From NCBI GenBank assembly GCA_006384855.1, contig VCJN01000828.1, positions 1 through 64,000 of the forward strand: 64,000 nt of DNA, read 5' to 3'. Below the pieces are notes generated by a model, which was given only the letters and a program-made list of their open reading frames with translations, searched no databases and had not been told where the DNA came from. Position numbers and translations under genes: made by a program. The DNA is from Tetraselmis striata. Its lineage: Eukaryota > Chlorophyta > Chlorodendrophyceae > Chlorodendrales > Chlorodendraceae. Positions within the stretch are counted from its first letter, which is position 1. Each line of letters begins with the position of its first letter. Below are positions 11,315 through 23,552 of the stretch, piece after piece.

Positions 11315-13189
11315 ATGTCGGTATCCACCAGGCACACCGTGAAGGTGGAGGTGAAGTGGGACGGCAAGGCGCTTTCCGCTAGGCCCATGCTCTATCCCCT
11401 AGAGCAGGATTGGCTAGAGTATGCAGTGAACCGTACCGTGCGCGGCATCCTAGAGTATGCAGTGAACAGTGGACCCTAGCACGTCCGTTGAGCTCGATGA
11501 ACGCATTGCAGTGGTCGTCGTGGAGCATGAATTGTCCAGCTCGCCATCCTCGGGCAAGAAGAGCCGGCGTGTGACTGGCTGGCGAGTCCGGTGGCAGCCG
11601 CATGCTCATAACAACCTGAGGGACGTGATGGACGAGGTGCCCGCTCGGCACTTCAATTTCGACATGACGCTACAGGAAGTTCGACGCGCCCGCACTCGGG
11701 TGGCAGGCGCCACTGCTTGGTTGGGCTGCTTGTTGCTGGCAGCCCAACCAAGCAGTACTACCTTGCTGCAAGATCCCCCATAGATGCGAAAGAGAGGCTT
11801 CACAACCTGATTTTGGACTGGCTAAAAGAGCGCAAGGCCGGATGGACAAAAGCGGAGGCTGCCGTTGAGGGGAAGACATTAATGCTGAATATAGCTGCGG
11901 CTTTGTTCCCTCTGACAACGGCAATGTTCGACGTGATGTCGGACCCCAAAAACTCAGGCACGTATCAACCTATATATGTAGTATGCTTTCCTTTGCACGA
12001 ACTTGCTAGCCTGCCTGCCCTGCTACGTGCGCACTGCCTCCACGTAGTGAGCATCGTCCAGTCCCGTCCCCTCCGGCGAACAACCCTACACGGGCGCCCG
12101 CGCTGTCCTACTCTCGGCACTCACTGTATGTGTCTTCTCCTTCGTACCGCAGCTAAACCCTTTCCTATAAAGGGTTTAGCGGAGGCAAAAACCCGATCCA
12201 CCAAAAACCCTAAAACCTGAAGAAATTCTTCGGCCACAAACAAGAAGACAGGCACGGCAAAGCAGTCATGGAACGACTCGACCTGAGCTCAAGGGATTTC
12301 GGATCGGTTTTCAACAACATCGAAAACGTGCCATGGATGGAGCGGCGCAAGATGTCCGAAGTGTGCGTCATGTTGCAAGATCTCCAGAGGTATGTCGACC
12401 GCTATCGATGGCGCATGGGCGGCTGCGAGAACCACAGACACGCTAAGGTGCACACCGCATCGGCGCCACTGCGGGGGGGTAACAACCGCCGCAAAGTACT
12501 CCACTGTGGAGGCTCTACGCCTCGGCGAACTTCCACACTCGACGATGGCGTAGCTGGACCGCAAGCTGGAAGCCCTCAGCACCGTCGCGTACGAGATCAT
12601 CAACGTCAACAATTACATTATTGGCATGAATGCCAAACAACGTCACAACTTCATTCTTCGTCTCAAGGACGACATGTCCTACCCTTTCCAACTCTGGAGC
12701 TGGATGAAGGGCGGTAGTGCAGCACGCGTATCATCGCATTTCTTGTGGCGCATCCCGCACAAAAAAGAGAGGCAACGTATCGAGGGTGACCCTGCCGCAT
12801 TCGCCGAGAGAGACGCTCAGATACATGCAGGGGAGGCTAAGGCAGCTGCCAACGTCGCCGTGCTGAGCATGCAGCAGACGAAGCACTACTCAAGAGCGGT
12901 TCGCACCGCCTATGTGGCATCTGTGGTCCATCCAAACTTTGTGCACAGCAAGACCGCCGACAGAGCAGTTTGGCGCTTCATCACTTGCCACTCACTCCCG
13001 GAGACTACTGCCGATGGCGATGAAGCTTGCTCGGTTGCGCATATTGCTCTGAGCTCTGGGATGCAAGATTTGGTGTATGATCTGCGGCTGTTGAATGGGA
13101 AGACAAAAAACAAAGCTTTTGATCCCTTTTGGGCTGAGCTAAAGGCTCAGCCCATTCTTACATCGCGGTTCATAGCAGGAGGCATGGTG

Positions 13190-13226
<37 letters not shown>

Positions 13227-13523
13227 CCCCCCACCCCCAACGCCCCCGCCCCTTCGCTCTATTATGACAGTATTTGTTGCATACATACACTAGCACACAT
13301 GTATGAGTTGTTTCATGTAATGCATTCAGCAGGAACTTCATGCCTTTCGCAATATCTGCGGAGAAGCTTATTGCAAAGGTGAAGCTTTCACTAATGCAAA
13401 ACCACAAACATAATGGCAAGTCACTAGCGCAGCTGGGAATCGTAATTCTATCTATCAACACCGAGGCATTGCAGTTTGCACCCCCATCTCCGAACGTGGC
13501 GCCAGCTGCGCGGTATACATGTG
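11315..13523 (+). CDS. DDE-like transposase-family gene, 5' part (exons before the LTR insertion)
   Basis: Coding-like blocks run from MSVSTRHTVKVEVKWDGK (11315) through ELDERIAVVVVEHELSS, ERLHNLILDWLKERKAGWTK (from about 11785), MERLDLSSRDFGSVF (12268) and KLEALSTVAYEIINVNNYII (from about 12560), to a long open block 12626-13190 ending LVYDLRLLNGKTKNK and FDPFWAEL. The block FMPFAISAEKLIAKVKLSL (13336-13520) closes at ACAT|GTGAGT. Introns with long poly(C) (13193-13227) separate blocks. The pattern matches a widespread uncharacterised family of algae and cnidarians known to me only by its later motifs; see the 19090 and 35398 segments. Frames change several times, partly at introns, so exact exons are unsure. 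A duplicated CTAGAGTATGCAGTGAAC (11414, 11450) breaks the first exon. Confidence 0.5.
11712..11756. repeat. Perfect hairpin, 18-bp arms, 9-nt loop
   Basis: ACTGCTTGGTTGGGCTGC (11712-11729) is followed after 9 nt by its exact reverse complement (11739-11756). It lies at the end of a coding-like block of the DDE-like gene. It could form an RNA stem in the transcript or be a tiny foldback insertion. Confidence 0.85.
12152..12180. repeat. Perfect hairpin, 12-bp arms, 5-nt loop
   Basis: GCTAAACCCTTT and AAAGGGTTTAGC flank CCTAT. It is followed by A-rich repeats of AAAACCC type (12186-12212), reminiscent of short telomere-like CCCTAAA words, in what is probably an intron. Confidence 0.75.
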
Positions 13524-13569
13524 AGTTTTTCTTTTGTCGGTGGTCACCTTCTATTTATATTTATGTACG

Positions 13570-13992
13570 TGTGAGGTACAGTAATGCCCTAATGCAATTA
13601 GAGGCAAGAAGGCAAAGGTTGTAAGGAAACAATATCGAATGTTACAGGATCATCAGCTGGTTCAGCTATTTATCGGCAGTCAGCAGCACATAGGCAGAGC
13701 AGCGGCAGAGCAGTTCAGCGGTCCGTCTTGGGCATATCGGAAATATAGCATCGGGGAATGTCAGAAGCAGCATCGGGGAATGTCAATAGCATTATCGGGG
13801 AATGTCAGTACCAGCATTGGGTACGGTTAGTAGTAGCATCGGTGATTGGGATTGATAATGATAAATGGTATGCGTACATGTTACAGTACAAGTTACAGAA
13901 GTACGGCAGGTAGCGATATGATATAGGAAATGATACTAATATGAGATAAGTGGTTATGTGGGTATAGTGCAGGGTTAAGTGTAGTCCTAACA
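13570..13992 (-). repeat. 3' LTR
   Basis: The 423-bp copy closest to 13570 matches 18618-19040 at about 97 percent. It contains short internal repeats of the type GCATCGGGGAATGTCA. Confidence 0.93.
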
Positions 13993-16900
13993 TTCCTTCC
14001 CCTCACGGAAAAAAATGTTACGGTATTTTCAAGGGAAAGCGGGTCGGATATTTGGAATGCAAGTTGCGGTAGTGTTGTGTGTGGAATAAGTCGCGCAGGG
14101 GCTGAGATTTGTCTGCATATAGGTGTAGCGTATCAACACGACGAAGATTTTAATATGGTTCCCATGAGTCATGGGATCCGTCATAGCCTTGCCCACGGAC
14201 TAGGAACAGAAGCGCATCCCGTGGGAGTAGTGAGTCAAGGTTATCGTTGTTATATTCGATACGGTGGTCGAGGATTCGATCTATGATAAATTCATCTGCT
14301 GGCAGAGCAGTTCGACCACACACTGTCGGGTGGAACACCAGGGGAGTGACAGCGACGAAGGCGGGAAATGTGAAACACATGGTGGCATTCCATTGTGGGG
14401 GGTAAACGTATGTGGTAAGCTTGAGGTGAAATTTTACGAACAATGGGATAAGGGCCAATAAAACGTTGCCGGAATTTTTCAGTTGGTTGATTTCGTAATA
14501 GGAGGTGTTCAGTGGACAACCATACCTTATCACCCTCAAAAACATTCTTCTGGTCGGGTACGGTTGTTTGCATAAGCTTTTTGGTATTCGTCGGCTAATT
14601 TCAGCTGTTTGGTCATAAGGGCATGAGTATCATGTATAGTATGTAAGAGGTCAAGGTGTGGGTGGTTAGTATTCGGGGTTTGGTGCAAGGGACTGGCAGA
14701 GGTTAACGGATTTAGGTTATACACGGCTTCAAAGGGAGTGTAATTTGTGGTGGAGTGGGTGGAGTTATTATATGAGAATTCAGCAAGAGATAGGGCATTC
14801 AACCAGTCGTCATGATTTTTATGCACAAAAGCGCGAAATATTTGTTCAACAGTGCGGTGGGTACGTTCAGTTTGGCCGTCAGTTTCAGGGTTATATGAAG
14901 ATGATATGTTTTAACTTTGTTTTGAGAGAGCGAAATAAGGATTGCCAAAATGCGGAGGTAAAACGAGGATCACGGTCGGAAATGATAGTGCGGCACAGGC
15001 CGTGATGACGGTAGATGTTATTTAGAAACAGTTTGGCCAATTGGGGAGCGTCAATAGACATGTCGCAGGGAATAAAGTGGGCTTGTGTCGAAAAGGTGCA
15101 GACAAAGGTCGCAATAGCATCATAGCCGTCTTGTAAAGGGAGGCTTGTAATAAAATCCATTGAAATAATCTCCCAAGGTCGAGAGGCTTTTGGTAACGGA
15201 AATAATATACCGGGTGGTTTTTGGGTATGTAGAAGCCTTAATGCGTTGACAGGTGGGGCAATGTTTGCAGTATTTGTTTTTATATATCTTCGCTCATGCG
15301 TGGCCATCAGAACGTTTTTGAAATATTTGAGTAAAGTGCGTCGGGCGTCCGGGTATCCAGCAGTATCATGATATTCGTGTATTATAGAGTGCATGATTTG
15401 TTTATCGGCAGCATGTATGCATATATTTTATCAGCCATCCAATAAAGGTTATCGGTAGAGTCAAAGTTGACATCGACATGAATACGGGGCCTGAATAATT
15501 TGCATCAATGCTATAGCCGTGGCGAATACGGTTAAGCAGTGAGGAGTCAACTTGCAGGTGACACATAAACGAGAGAAAATCATGCATATCCTCTAGTTCG
15601 GAGTTAAAGTAATTTTCCTCTGCGGCGAGGACATCATGTTTAAGATTAGGTCGGCGGGATAGGGCGTAAGCTTCATTTTGACTACCTTTGCGGTAAAGTA
15701 TTGACAGAATAGGTTTTTGAGTGCGGGTTGAGATGGCAAGATAAGGTGAAATGTCAGAGAGCCAGAGGGCGTGGTGGCGGCCGAGGGCATCTTGAGTTGG
15801 TAAATGACGTTAGGTGGCATGATAAGTGATTATTGTAATGTTAGCAGCACCTTCGACATAACATCGCCATTCTTTAAGCGTGCAGACAACACCCAATAGA
15901 TAATTTGTGTGAGCAGGTGTAGTATTTTGGCAAAGTTAGCGCACGGGCGTAATCTGTTGGAATTGTCTTTATGCAAAAGAACGGCGCCTAAAGTGTATTT
16001 ACTGGCATCCGTGGATATGACGAATTCCGCGTCAGGACCGGTCTTAGGACTCATTCATTAGTACAGGGGCAGAGCAGAGCGCGTGTTTCAGTGCATTAAA
16101 CGCAGTGTGTTGACGTACGCCCTACTCGAAATTTGTCTTTTTGCGAGTAATGTCGTAAAGGGGTGTAGCTAAGTGAGCGTATTTGTGTATGTACCGGTGG
16201 TACAAATTGCAAGAGCCAAGGAACTGCTGGACCTGCTGAACAGATCGTGGCGGGGACCAGTTTTTAACGGCGGAGACTTTATCTGCAGAGGGACGTAGGC
16301 CAACTTTGCTGACCATGTGCCCTAAGTATTCGAGCTCGTGTTTTACCGAAAAAGCATTTTTGGTAACCGTAGTCGTATATCATTCTGCGCCAGTAAGCCG
16401 AGTGTGATGTGAAGATGGTTTATATGAGGTGTTCGTCGAGGGAGTTGCTGAAAATCAAAACGTTGTCAAGGTAAACGAGGATCAAGGTGTTTTTGTGAGG
16501 CTGTAGAACATGGTTCATCCAGCGTTGGAAGGCAGAGGGGCGTTTGTGAGGCCAAAGGGCATTACTAGTAGCGTCATATTCTTTTATAATTGCGCAGAAA
16601 AAATACAGTATTCGGATCTCTCCGTTTTATCTCACGAGCCATAGCATTAGCGTGAACGATATCGACGTTAGATTCGCGCGGGACTGAGTAGGGCAGATTA
16701 TTTCACTGCCATCGGGAAAAGTTAATTTACCGGTCGGCCGATCAATATCGGGGTTGTGCGTTTTTAGGAAGGACATGCCCAGAACACAGTTGAACGAGTT
16801 ATGTAATGTAGTAATGATGAATTCAATTGTAACCGTATAACCGTTTATATTCAACTTGAGGGTGCATGATTTAGCCGTGAGAGACAGGCGGTCATCAGTC

Positions 16901-18617
16901 ATGACGACCCGTATTTTATTATTTAGAGGTTGAGAGGGTAATTTGTTTAGGCGGACATACCTATCAATATTAATAAAGCTAAGGGTAGCGCCGCTTATCG
17001 AGTATCATAGTAGCGGGCGGTAAAGCAGGATGTTCAGTTAGGGTCGGTTGCGTAACAACAGATTGGTGTCGTTCATAGACGTTATATAAAGGACTTTTCT
17101 GTTTTAAAGCGGGGTTGGTGCGACTTGACCCGGGCACGCGGGATGTATGTCTTACCTTGAGATTCGTAGCTGGGGGCTTTGTAGTCCTCAGTGGCCATGA
17201 CATAATTTATGGCAGCAGCCTCACGTTCTTCGATGGTGCTATCTGCGAGGTATACGTCAACTATCCACTGTGTGGGTGGCATTGGCAAGTCCTCAGTGGC
17301 AGATGTGGCAGTGTAGAACAGGTACTCGCGGGGTAGGGATGGAGTCGTTTGTACTTTTCAGTATAGGGGTACAAGATTTCCCTAAGTCAGAAGACCAGCG
17401 GGGCAAAATGATTATAGCACGGGTGTTATAAGGTGATTCCTGAGTCTCAAAATGTTCGAGAATTGGTAATACCGATTCGTCGTACGGTGGAGTTATTCGT
17501 ACAGTATGACAATTGCTGAAGTGGAGGTAAAGGGTTTATCCTTAGAGCAGTACTGAGGGCAAACAGCGTCAAACGCAGAGGCACAAGCGTCCATAGTTTA
17601 TGGGACCATATGTTTAGAGTTAAGTAGAGACATTTCAGTTGTATCAAAACGAGTAGAGTCAGGTGGGCAGGCAGTTGGTCGTTTTATAATCTTTTTAGCC
17701 CGCCGTTGTTTAGCGTACTGGCGTTGGCGGAATTGTCGAATAGCAGAACGTTTCTCAGTACGAGACAGGCCCTCGGTTGGATTATCCGCAGGGATGGCAA
17801 AGTCAGCGGCAGACAGGGACCTACGAACCTGCTCGCTGGTGAGCGACTCTGGTTCGTACGACTCGGTGGGCAATACCGAGGAGGCCTCAGCTTGTGCATC
17901 AGCCACTAGGGCGGCGGTAGCCGGGCTATTCTCGTCCGGATTCAGTGCCATTGGAGATCGGGCCTCAGAGGTCGGGGGATAACACGGCGGAGCTGGGACA
18001 AATTCGATTGAATTATAATTCGAATGCTGACAGCATACTCCGCCCCAACCCGTCATTGGTCATTCAGGTTCATGGCCTCAAGACCCTTAGAGGTTTCGGT
18101 GGCAGCCACTTTAGCTTGCTAAGCTTTTGTCAGCGAGGTTAGTCTCAGGGCAGACTATAACAGAATGGCCTACTTTACTATAGCCAGAGCAGGTTTCAGT
18201 ATAACGGCAATATCCGGCCAAGCCATAGCGGCGAATTCAGCGTCGACAGTTTCAAGGTGGCAACGAAGGGTGTCCAGGGTAGCAGCTGGAAGGCTCGGAC
18301 GGCGTCGATCGGTAGGGATGTCGTTGGCAGGGGAAGCGTGCGGGCGCGGCGGTGGGGGGGGGGGGGGGGGGGGCGAAGTTACGTCCATTGGCGATGCGTG
18401 GATGATGTCCGTGGCTAGGGCTCGGGTTGTTGGTTTGGCCAGCTAGGCCCGGATCACACGGGCCACCGGGCGGTGTCAATCTGTACTTCGATGGTTAGCG
18501 GCAGCGGCGGCGGCAGTGACAGGCTGGTCGTTCACGATGGCGGGGGGGGGGGGGGGGGGGGATCATACGCGGTGGAAGCGCGGCGGGGATCTTTAACCAG
18601 AGCTCGAACGAAACCAA

Positions 18618-19040
18618 TGTGAGGTACAGTAATGCCCTAATGCAATTAGAGGCAAGAAGGCAAAGGTTGTAAGGAAACAGTATCGAATGTTACAGGATCA
18701 TCAGCTGGTTCAGCTATTTATCGGCAGTCAGCAGCACATAGGCAGAGCAGCGGCAGAGCAGTTCAGCGGTCAGTCTTGGGCATATCGGAAATATAGCATC
18801 GGGGAATGTCAGTAGCAGCATCGGGGAATGTCAGTAGCAGTATCGGGGAATGTCAGTAGCAGCATTGGGTACTGTTAGTAGTAGCATCGGTGATTGGGAT
18901 TGATAATGATAAATGGTATGCGTACATGTTACAGTACAAGTTACAGAAGTACGGCAGGTAGCGATATGATATAGGAAATGGTAATAATATGAGATAAGTG
19001 GTTATGTGGGTATAGTGCAGGGTTAGGTGTAGTCCTATCA
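18618..19040 (-). repeat. 5' LTR
   Basis: This is the partner of 13570-13992, at the 5' side of the element in its own orientation. It is followed outward by the target duplication GTACG (19041-19045). Confidence 0.93.
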
Positions 19041-19089
19041 GTACGGCAGTATGTGCACATGCCATGTGCCGACGTTTGGAGTTTCTCAA

Positions 19090-19767
19090 CAAGCATGCTG
19101 AAGTTGGTGCACATGGTGTTGTGCCGTACGTTGCGGCAGTGCCACATTGACTCCTACTACAGCGCAAAGAACCAGAAGAAAATCCGACAATACTCTGTGC
19201 TGGTGAAGAACATGCTAGATGATGCCGGTTATCCATACGTGGTGGTAGCATACGTGTCGTCAGATGATAACGCGAAGATTGCCATCGGCGAGCCGAAGCT
19301 GCCCATTGCCTTGTCTGACAGGGGAAAGGCTAGCTGTGTGCCAATCAGCGATGACGGCCAACCCTTTAACGATGCAGGCGATCATGAGTACTCCGGCCAG
19401 TCTCTTGTCCCTTATGTGAACCTGATATCTGAGATGTATGTGCCCGAGGATCGCAATGTGGACAAAGCGAAGCCCGCCGTATACAAAGGTGACCACTGCA
19501 TGGAGGGATGTTTTTATACTAATGTGTGTGCTCAATGAATGCATGATGCATGTTAATATTGAAATACTTTTGTCGATATCTGCAAGTGTTCATATGATGT
19601 ATCATGTTTTGCGTTGCTCAGGTACATCTCACGTATGTGACGCTGAAGGACGCCGTCTTCCTGGCATCAACTCATGTGCGGCATATGACAGAGTTGTGGG
19701 AGGATCTGATGGTCCAACTGTGAGGACTGCCACACCCTGAAGGTGTTTGTGGAAGTGTTCACCGATG
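19090..19767 (+). CDS. DDE-like gene, middle part (between the LTR element and element D)
   Basis: The segment reads LCRTLRQCHIDSYYSAKNQK, then YVVVAYVSSDDNAKIAIGEP, LPIALSDRGKASCVP and VDKAKPAVYKG (to about 19487), an intron, and TYVTLKDAVFLASTHVRHM (19625-19720), ending KVFVEVFTD at 19767 after one frame change. SSDDNAK..IGEP is the first acidic signature of an uncharacterised DDE/RNase H-like family found in algae, sponges and cnidarians (recalled pattern, not a search). The reading is interrupted exactly at 19767 by element D and resumes at 35398. It is joined to the 5' part by the intron holding the LTR retrotransposon. Confidence 0.65.
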
Positions 19768-19802
19768 CACTCGTCGAAACGTGGTCCGCTTAACCGCGCT
19801 TA

Positions 19803-20463
19803 CCAAATAGTAAGCTCGAGTAAGCGCATGTATTTAGCTTAACCTCCGCTTAACGTTGAGCGCCACAGTACTTTATTTCAGGCTGGAGGCATGTGTACGG
19901 CAGAGATGTATTGCACCGAGTACTAGAGAATAGCGTGACGAGTAGCGCCACGACTACAGGTAGTCGCGAGTCATCACTATAGGGCATCGGCAGTACCAGT
20001 AGTCGCACCAGTAATTCACACCAGTAGTCGCGAGTCATCCGTATAAGGTACGGCGGGAGTGGCACAGGTACCGTACTTTGCGATACTATAGAAATTACAA
20101 AAGCGCGGCAGTAAGCGCGACTACTCGCGAGTAGTCGCGGGGGTTCAAACATAACAGGCGGGGCCTGCATTACTGTTCGCTACATACCGACAACGTTATA
20201 GAGACATCGGGAATGAATTTCATGCGGGCGGCGGATGGTTCGAGGTTTTATCAGAACAGAAGTGCCAGGCTGGATGTTACCAACCCAACAGCCAATGAAA
20301 GTGGAGCTTCTAACTGTAGTTAAGCGCGTTTAAGCACGCTTAATCCTATCTGGCAAATTTAACAGGCGATTATCGGTCACTTTCAGTTTTATGCAGGTGG
20401 GGTCGGACACTGTGCGAAAGTACTGTGACACAAACCAGAAAATGTAATTACATGGGACCTCTA
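19803..20463. other. Left subterminal region of element D
   Basis: No gene is seen. The stretch is full of short motifs such as AAGCGCG, GCTTAA and CGACTACTCG / GAGTAGTCGCG, scattered in both orientations. Similar words occur near D's right end (35250-35380) and near 63890-63960. They look like transposase-binding subterminal repeats, by analogy with En/Spm. Confidence 0.5.
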
Positions 20464-21382
20464 GCTAGTGCCCGCGGCCGCCGCCGCGGCGCGGCGGCCT
20501 GCTACTGCTGCCCGGGGGCTGCGCTACGGTGGGCCTCTTCTGCTCGGTCTGCCTCGCCCCTGTAGCTGCGGCTTGTGGGGTGGTGTTGTCTATTACCATG
20601 CATGCCATCCGCTGCCCTCGGCTAAGGTGTTGGCTGCTCGTGGGCTGCTTACCTGTTGCTGCCGCTCGCAGATGCGCTTGCTTGTGTTGACGCCGAGCTT
20701 GCATCCTCGCCGTATCAACGAAGTTGGAGGTCACACGCACACGCCCAGCTGAAGCTGTTTGCATGTTGGTCATATCATGCAGCGGGGGGGGGGGGGGGGG
20801 CTCGAGCAGCACGGGGGACGGGAGCAGGACGACTGAACTGGGGAGGGGGGCTGGAGCCGGTAGATTGCTTGTGCAGTGGGTTGCCGTTCATGTCGATGCC
20901 GGACCTAAGTTAAAATAACAAAAAACAAATAATTTAGTCGTTGTGACGTCGTCACCACATGCATAAGGCAGCGTGCGTGCAAGCGGCTAGCACCAACTGC
21001 ACAGACATCTCGGACTCACCTTTCCGCGGCGGGGGTTCTGGTAGGGTTGGCATCGCCTTTATCCGCCGAGGAGAGAGCACTGCTGATCAAAGCGGCAGCC
21101 TCCTCGACCTCGGTCAAGTAGGGGGGTAGGGTGCTGGAACCTATTGCCGGCAGCGTAGCGATATTCAGCTGCCACCAACTGCTCCTTACCCCAGTGGCAC
21201 ATGAAACGTGCTTCGTAGCTCCTGTCCGTCGAGTCTTCAGCGTCCTCCAGGCACGTGTACACGTTCATGCCTTGCACTGCCTCGCGTGAGGTGTTGTTGA
21301 AAGCGCAGAGGCGTGCAAGAGTCAACGGCCCGCCTACCTTAACCTCGGCATCCTCGGCTGACAACAACCTGGCGCACGTCAC
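20464..21382 (-). CDS. Unrecognised minus-strand gene of element D
   Basis: An upstream exon (to about 21020) reads MNVYTCLEDAEDSTDRSYEA and EQLVAAEYRYAAGNRFQHP, then, after a frame change in a G/C run near 21125, LTEVEEAAALISSALSSADK, ending at a good donor, GGAAAG|GTGAGTCC. A downstream exon (20464 to about 20780) is basic and Gln/Ala-rich (RMQARRQHKQAHLRAAATGK), preceded by a poly(C) tract on the coding strand. No catalytic motif is seen. Its place near the left terminus parallels the 49517-50884 gene of element B, so a DNA-binding accessory role is possible but unproven. Confidence 0.4.
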
Positions 21383-22284
21383 ATGGTGGAGGAGGGGCAG
21401 CCCCTGCGGTAGGGGAATGTCCTGAGGCGGCCCATACTCCGCCGGCGGGGGCTATCTTCGCCGGCGGAGAGAAACGCTGCGCCTCCAGAGTCGTCATGGT
21501 GGCTGGAAAGGGGGGGGGGGGGGCGATGGTGTTGATTGAAGTGCTGGCGGACTCCTGCGGGTCGTGCGACGACTACAAGTACGGGCGGTATACTAGTCAA
21601 TACTACTGTTGCTGTCATCATTATCACTTGGTGACTAAGTGATATATGTAGAACCCGGTAAGAAGTGATGCGGTGTAGTATTAATGTACTGTATATCAAT
21701 ACCTTATTGTGATTACGGTACCTGGTACCTGGGTACCCGGGCCGACACAAATCAGCATGCCGACGCACAATACCACAACCCATAAATAATGCTGTGAACT
21801 ACCAGCAACATGGAGATGCATCAGCACACGATCAAAATATGCATGGCATAACATGAAATGCTCAAAACTGCATAGTACATGCACATATAATCTTGTTTGG
21901 TTACAACGCTCGATGAGGTATGATATTACGCTCTATCGCGGCGCCCAGAATGTCAACGCACATTGCGCGGCATGATGTCTCATGTATGACATGCCTGAAA
22001 AATCATTAATGATGCAGATTTAAATGAATGTAATTGACAGACAAGGTTTGGGAAAGAAATATGTTTTTCCAGTACGGGTTGGAAACCGCAGACCCACCCG
22101 GCGCCTATATTCATTTTTCCTGCGCCAGCCATATTATTCTACGTGAAAATACTGCGCAGCAACTTGATGTACTAACACTCAGGACAGTAGCCTACCCTGC
22201 GCTGCCATGCCCCCAGAGACATTTGAAGCGCTAATCATGCATGCTTATGAGCCGCAATGCATGCTGAATAAACACGTGATGTTG
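21383..22284. other. Non-coding stretch of element D
   Basis: No credible gene. The left part has a 14-bp G run (21510-21523); the rest is A/T-rich, with short palindromes around GGTACCTGGTACC (21718-21730). Confidence 0.4.
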
Positions 22285-23153
22285 TTACGGCAGCTCTGCA
22301 GCGCCGCCATCGCCATCGTCCAGATCATTGTGGGAAACGGCGGTGTCCTTGGCATGAGAGTGCTTCACATAGGAAGCCCACCTGGTGAAAGCTAAATCAA
22401 CAGTATCATGCCAGTGTCCAAACAAAACATGAGATAAGTGAAAGCCGGGCAGTTGGAGGGCGTTGCTGACATACCTCAATATCTGCATGGGCGCAGCATC
22501 AGCAACGGCCATCTCGCGCCGCCGACCCCTGCCAGCAGTGTTGGCGGAAATCGCCTCTGTCCAGGTGTATGTGACCAGCCTGCCTTGCGCGATGATGAGT
22601 GGGAAGACGAAATCCGGCCGGAAGACTGCATTCACTGCGCCGTCCCAGATCCTGGTGCTGATTGGTCTTGATAGAAGCCAACGCCAACGGTAAGCGTCTC
22701 CAACTGCGAAGACAATTGGAGGCGAAGCCAGGAGGTTGTCTAGGGCGTAGCACTTTGCCGCAACGAAATAGCTTACTTCAATCTGAAGATCTCCTGGAAC
22801 CTATAATGGTTCTCTCCCTCTGCAGCCCCAGTTGGCCCAAAGTCCACACTGGCTCTCGGTTGAGTAGTCTGCGGTATGTAATGGTCCAGGGGCCGAAGGA
22901 CTGCACCCCAGTTCTCCCACAGCCGGGCTGTGTACACCCATGCATTGCCCTTCGACCAGCGGCTTACAAGCAGTATACATTGTAGGATTCCTGGTCCGGC
23001 TTCATCGCCATCATGCGGCCATAGTACGTTAGCCTGTAGTAGTCCGGCGGATGATAGATGTAAGTGTGCTTTGAATGCTGCTAGACTATCACACAAGGCA
23101 TACATGCATGTGGGCAGAAATATAAAGCACTTACTTGATATTCGCCGTATCAT
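22285..23153 (-). CDS. Unrecognised multi-exon gene fragment
   Basis: Minus-strand coding-like pieces: DYYRLTYYGRMMAMKPDQES ending at CTT|GTAAGC (about 22972); RWSKGNAWVYTARLWENWGA (22860-22960); YALDNLLASPPIVFAVGDAY (22690-22770); and PDFVFPLIIAQGRLVTYTWT (22540-22615), running on to RREMAVADAAPMQILRYVSN. The residue mix is that of a real globular or membrane-associated protein and the splice signals are plausible, but I do not know the family. It lies inside element D and may be a captured host gene fragment. Shadow frames on the plus strand (22438-22985) are less protein-like. Confidence 0.35.
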
Positions 23154-23204
23154 CCCTCAGGGGGAAAAAGGGCGATTATTGAGTCAAAATGGGCACATTT
23201 CTGG

Positions 23205-23266
23205 ACTCAAAATTGCACCCCCCTTAACTCAATATTGTACCCCTTCTGGGGGGTGCAAATTTGAGT
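23205..23266. repeat. Hairpin, 19-bp arms with one mismatch
   Basis: ACTCAAAATTGCACCCCCC (23205-23223) pairs with 23248-23266. Related words (GGGCACATTT, GACTCAAA) recur at 32100-32150 in the same element, so this may be the end of a small dispersed foldback repeat. Confidence 0.65.
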
Positions 23267-23552
23267 TACGCCTAACAATGTACGAATGTACTGTGAAACT
23301 GGCTTTTGACACATTCCTTTTCTTGCCAACACTGTACGAGGTACTATTCAGTGAAATGAACATGCACTATGTACTACACGCCTGTCCACCGCCCTTTGAC
23401 GAGATGCGTCGCTACCCTTCCATGCTAACCGTTTTTTTGGCCTCGAATGCTACGCCGCCACTATGCTTCCCACTCATCTACCCCTCGCAAAGATCCCTCG
23501 CGCTTGTATATTCTTTGAGGCATCTTAACGCTTCTCGGTGCACAAAAGCATG

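Larger units (their letters stand above)
13570..19040 (-). mobile_element. Ty3/gypsy-type LTR retrotransposon (chromovirus-like), broken
   Basis: A 5471-bp element in minus orientation, bounded by two 423-bp LTRs that start TG and end CA, with a 5-bp target duplication GTACG at 13565-13569 and 19041-19045. A primer-binding-like TGG lies one base inside the 5' LTR (18600-18617) and a purine tract next to the 3' LTR (13993-14006). Parts seen in order: gag-like region (about 17600-18060), protease region (about 16630-17250), reverse transcriptase and RNase H (about 15830-16600), integrase with GPY/F-like tail (about 14300-15400) and a chromodomain-like end (about 14150-14300). It is a fossil with roughly half a dozen or more breaks. 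The LTRs differ at about 11 of 423 positions, so it is fairly young. Confidence 0.92.
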
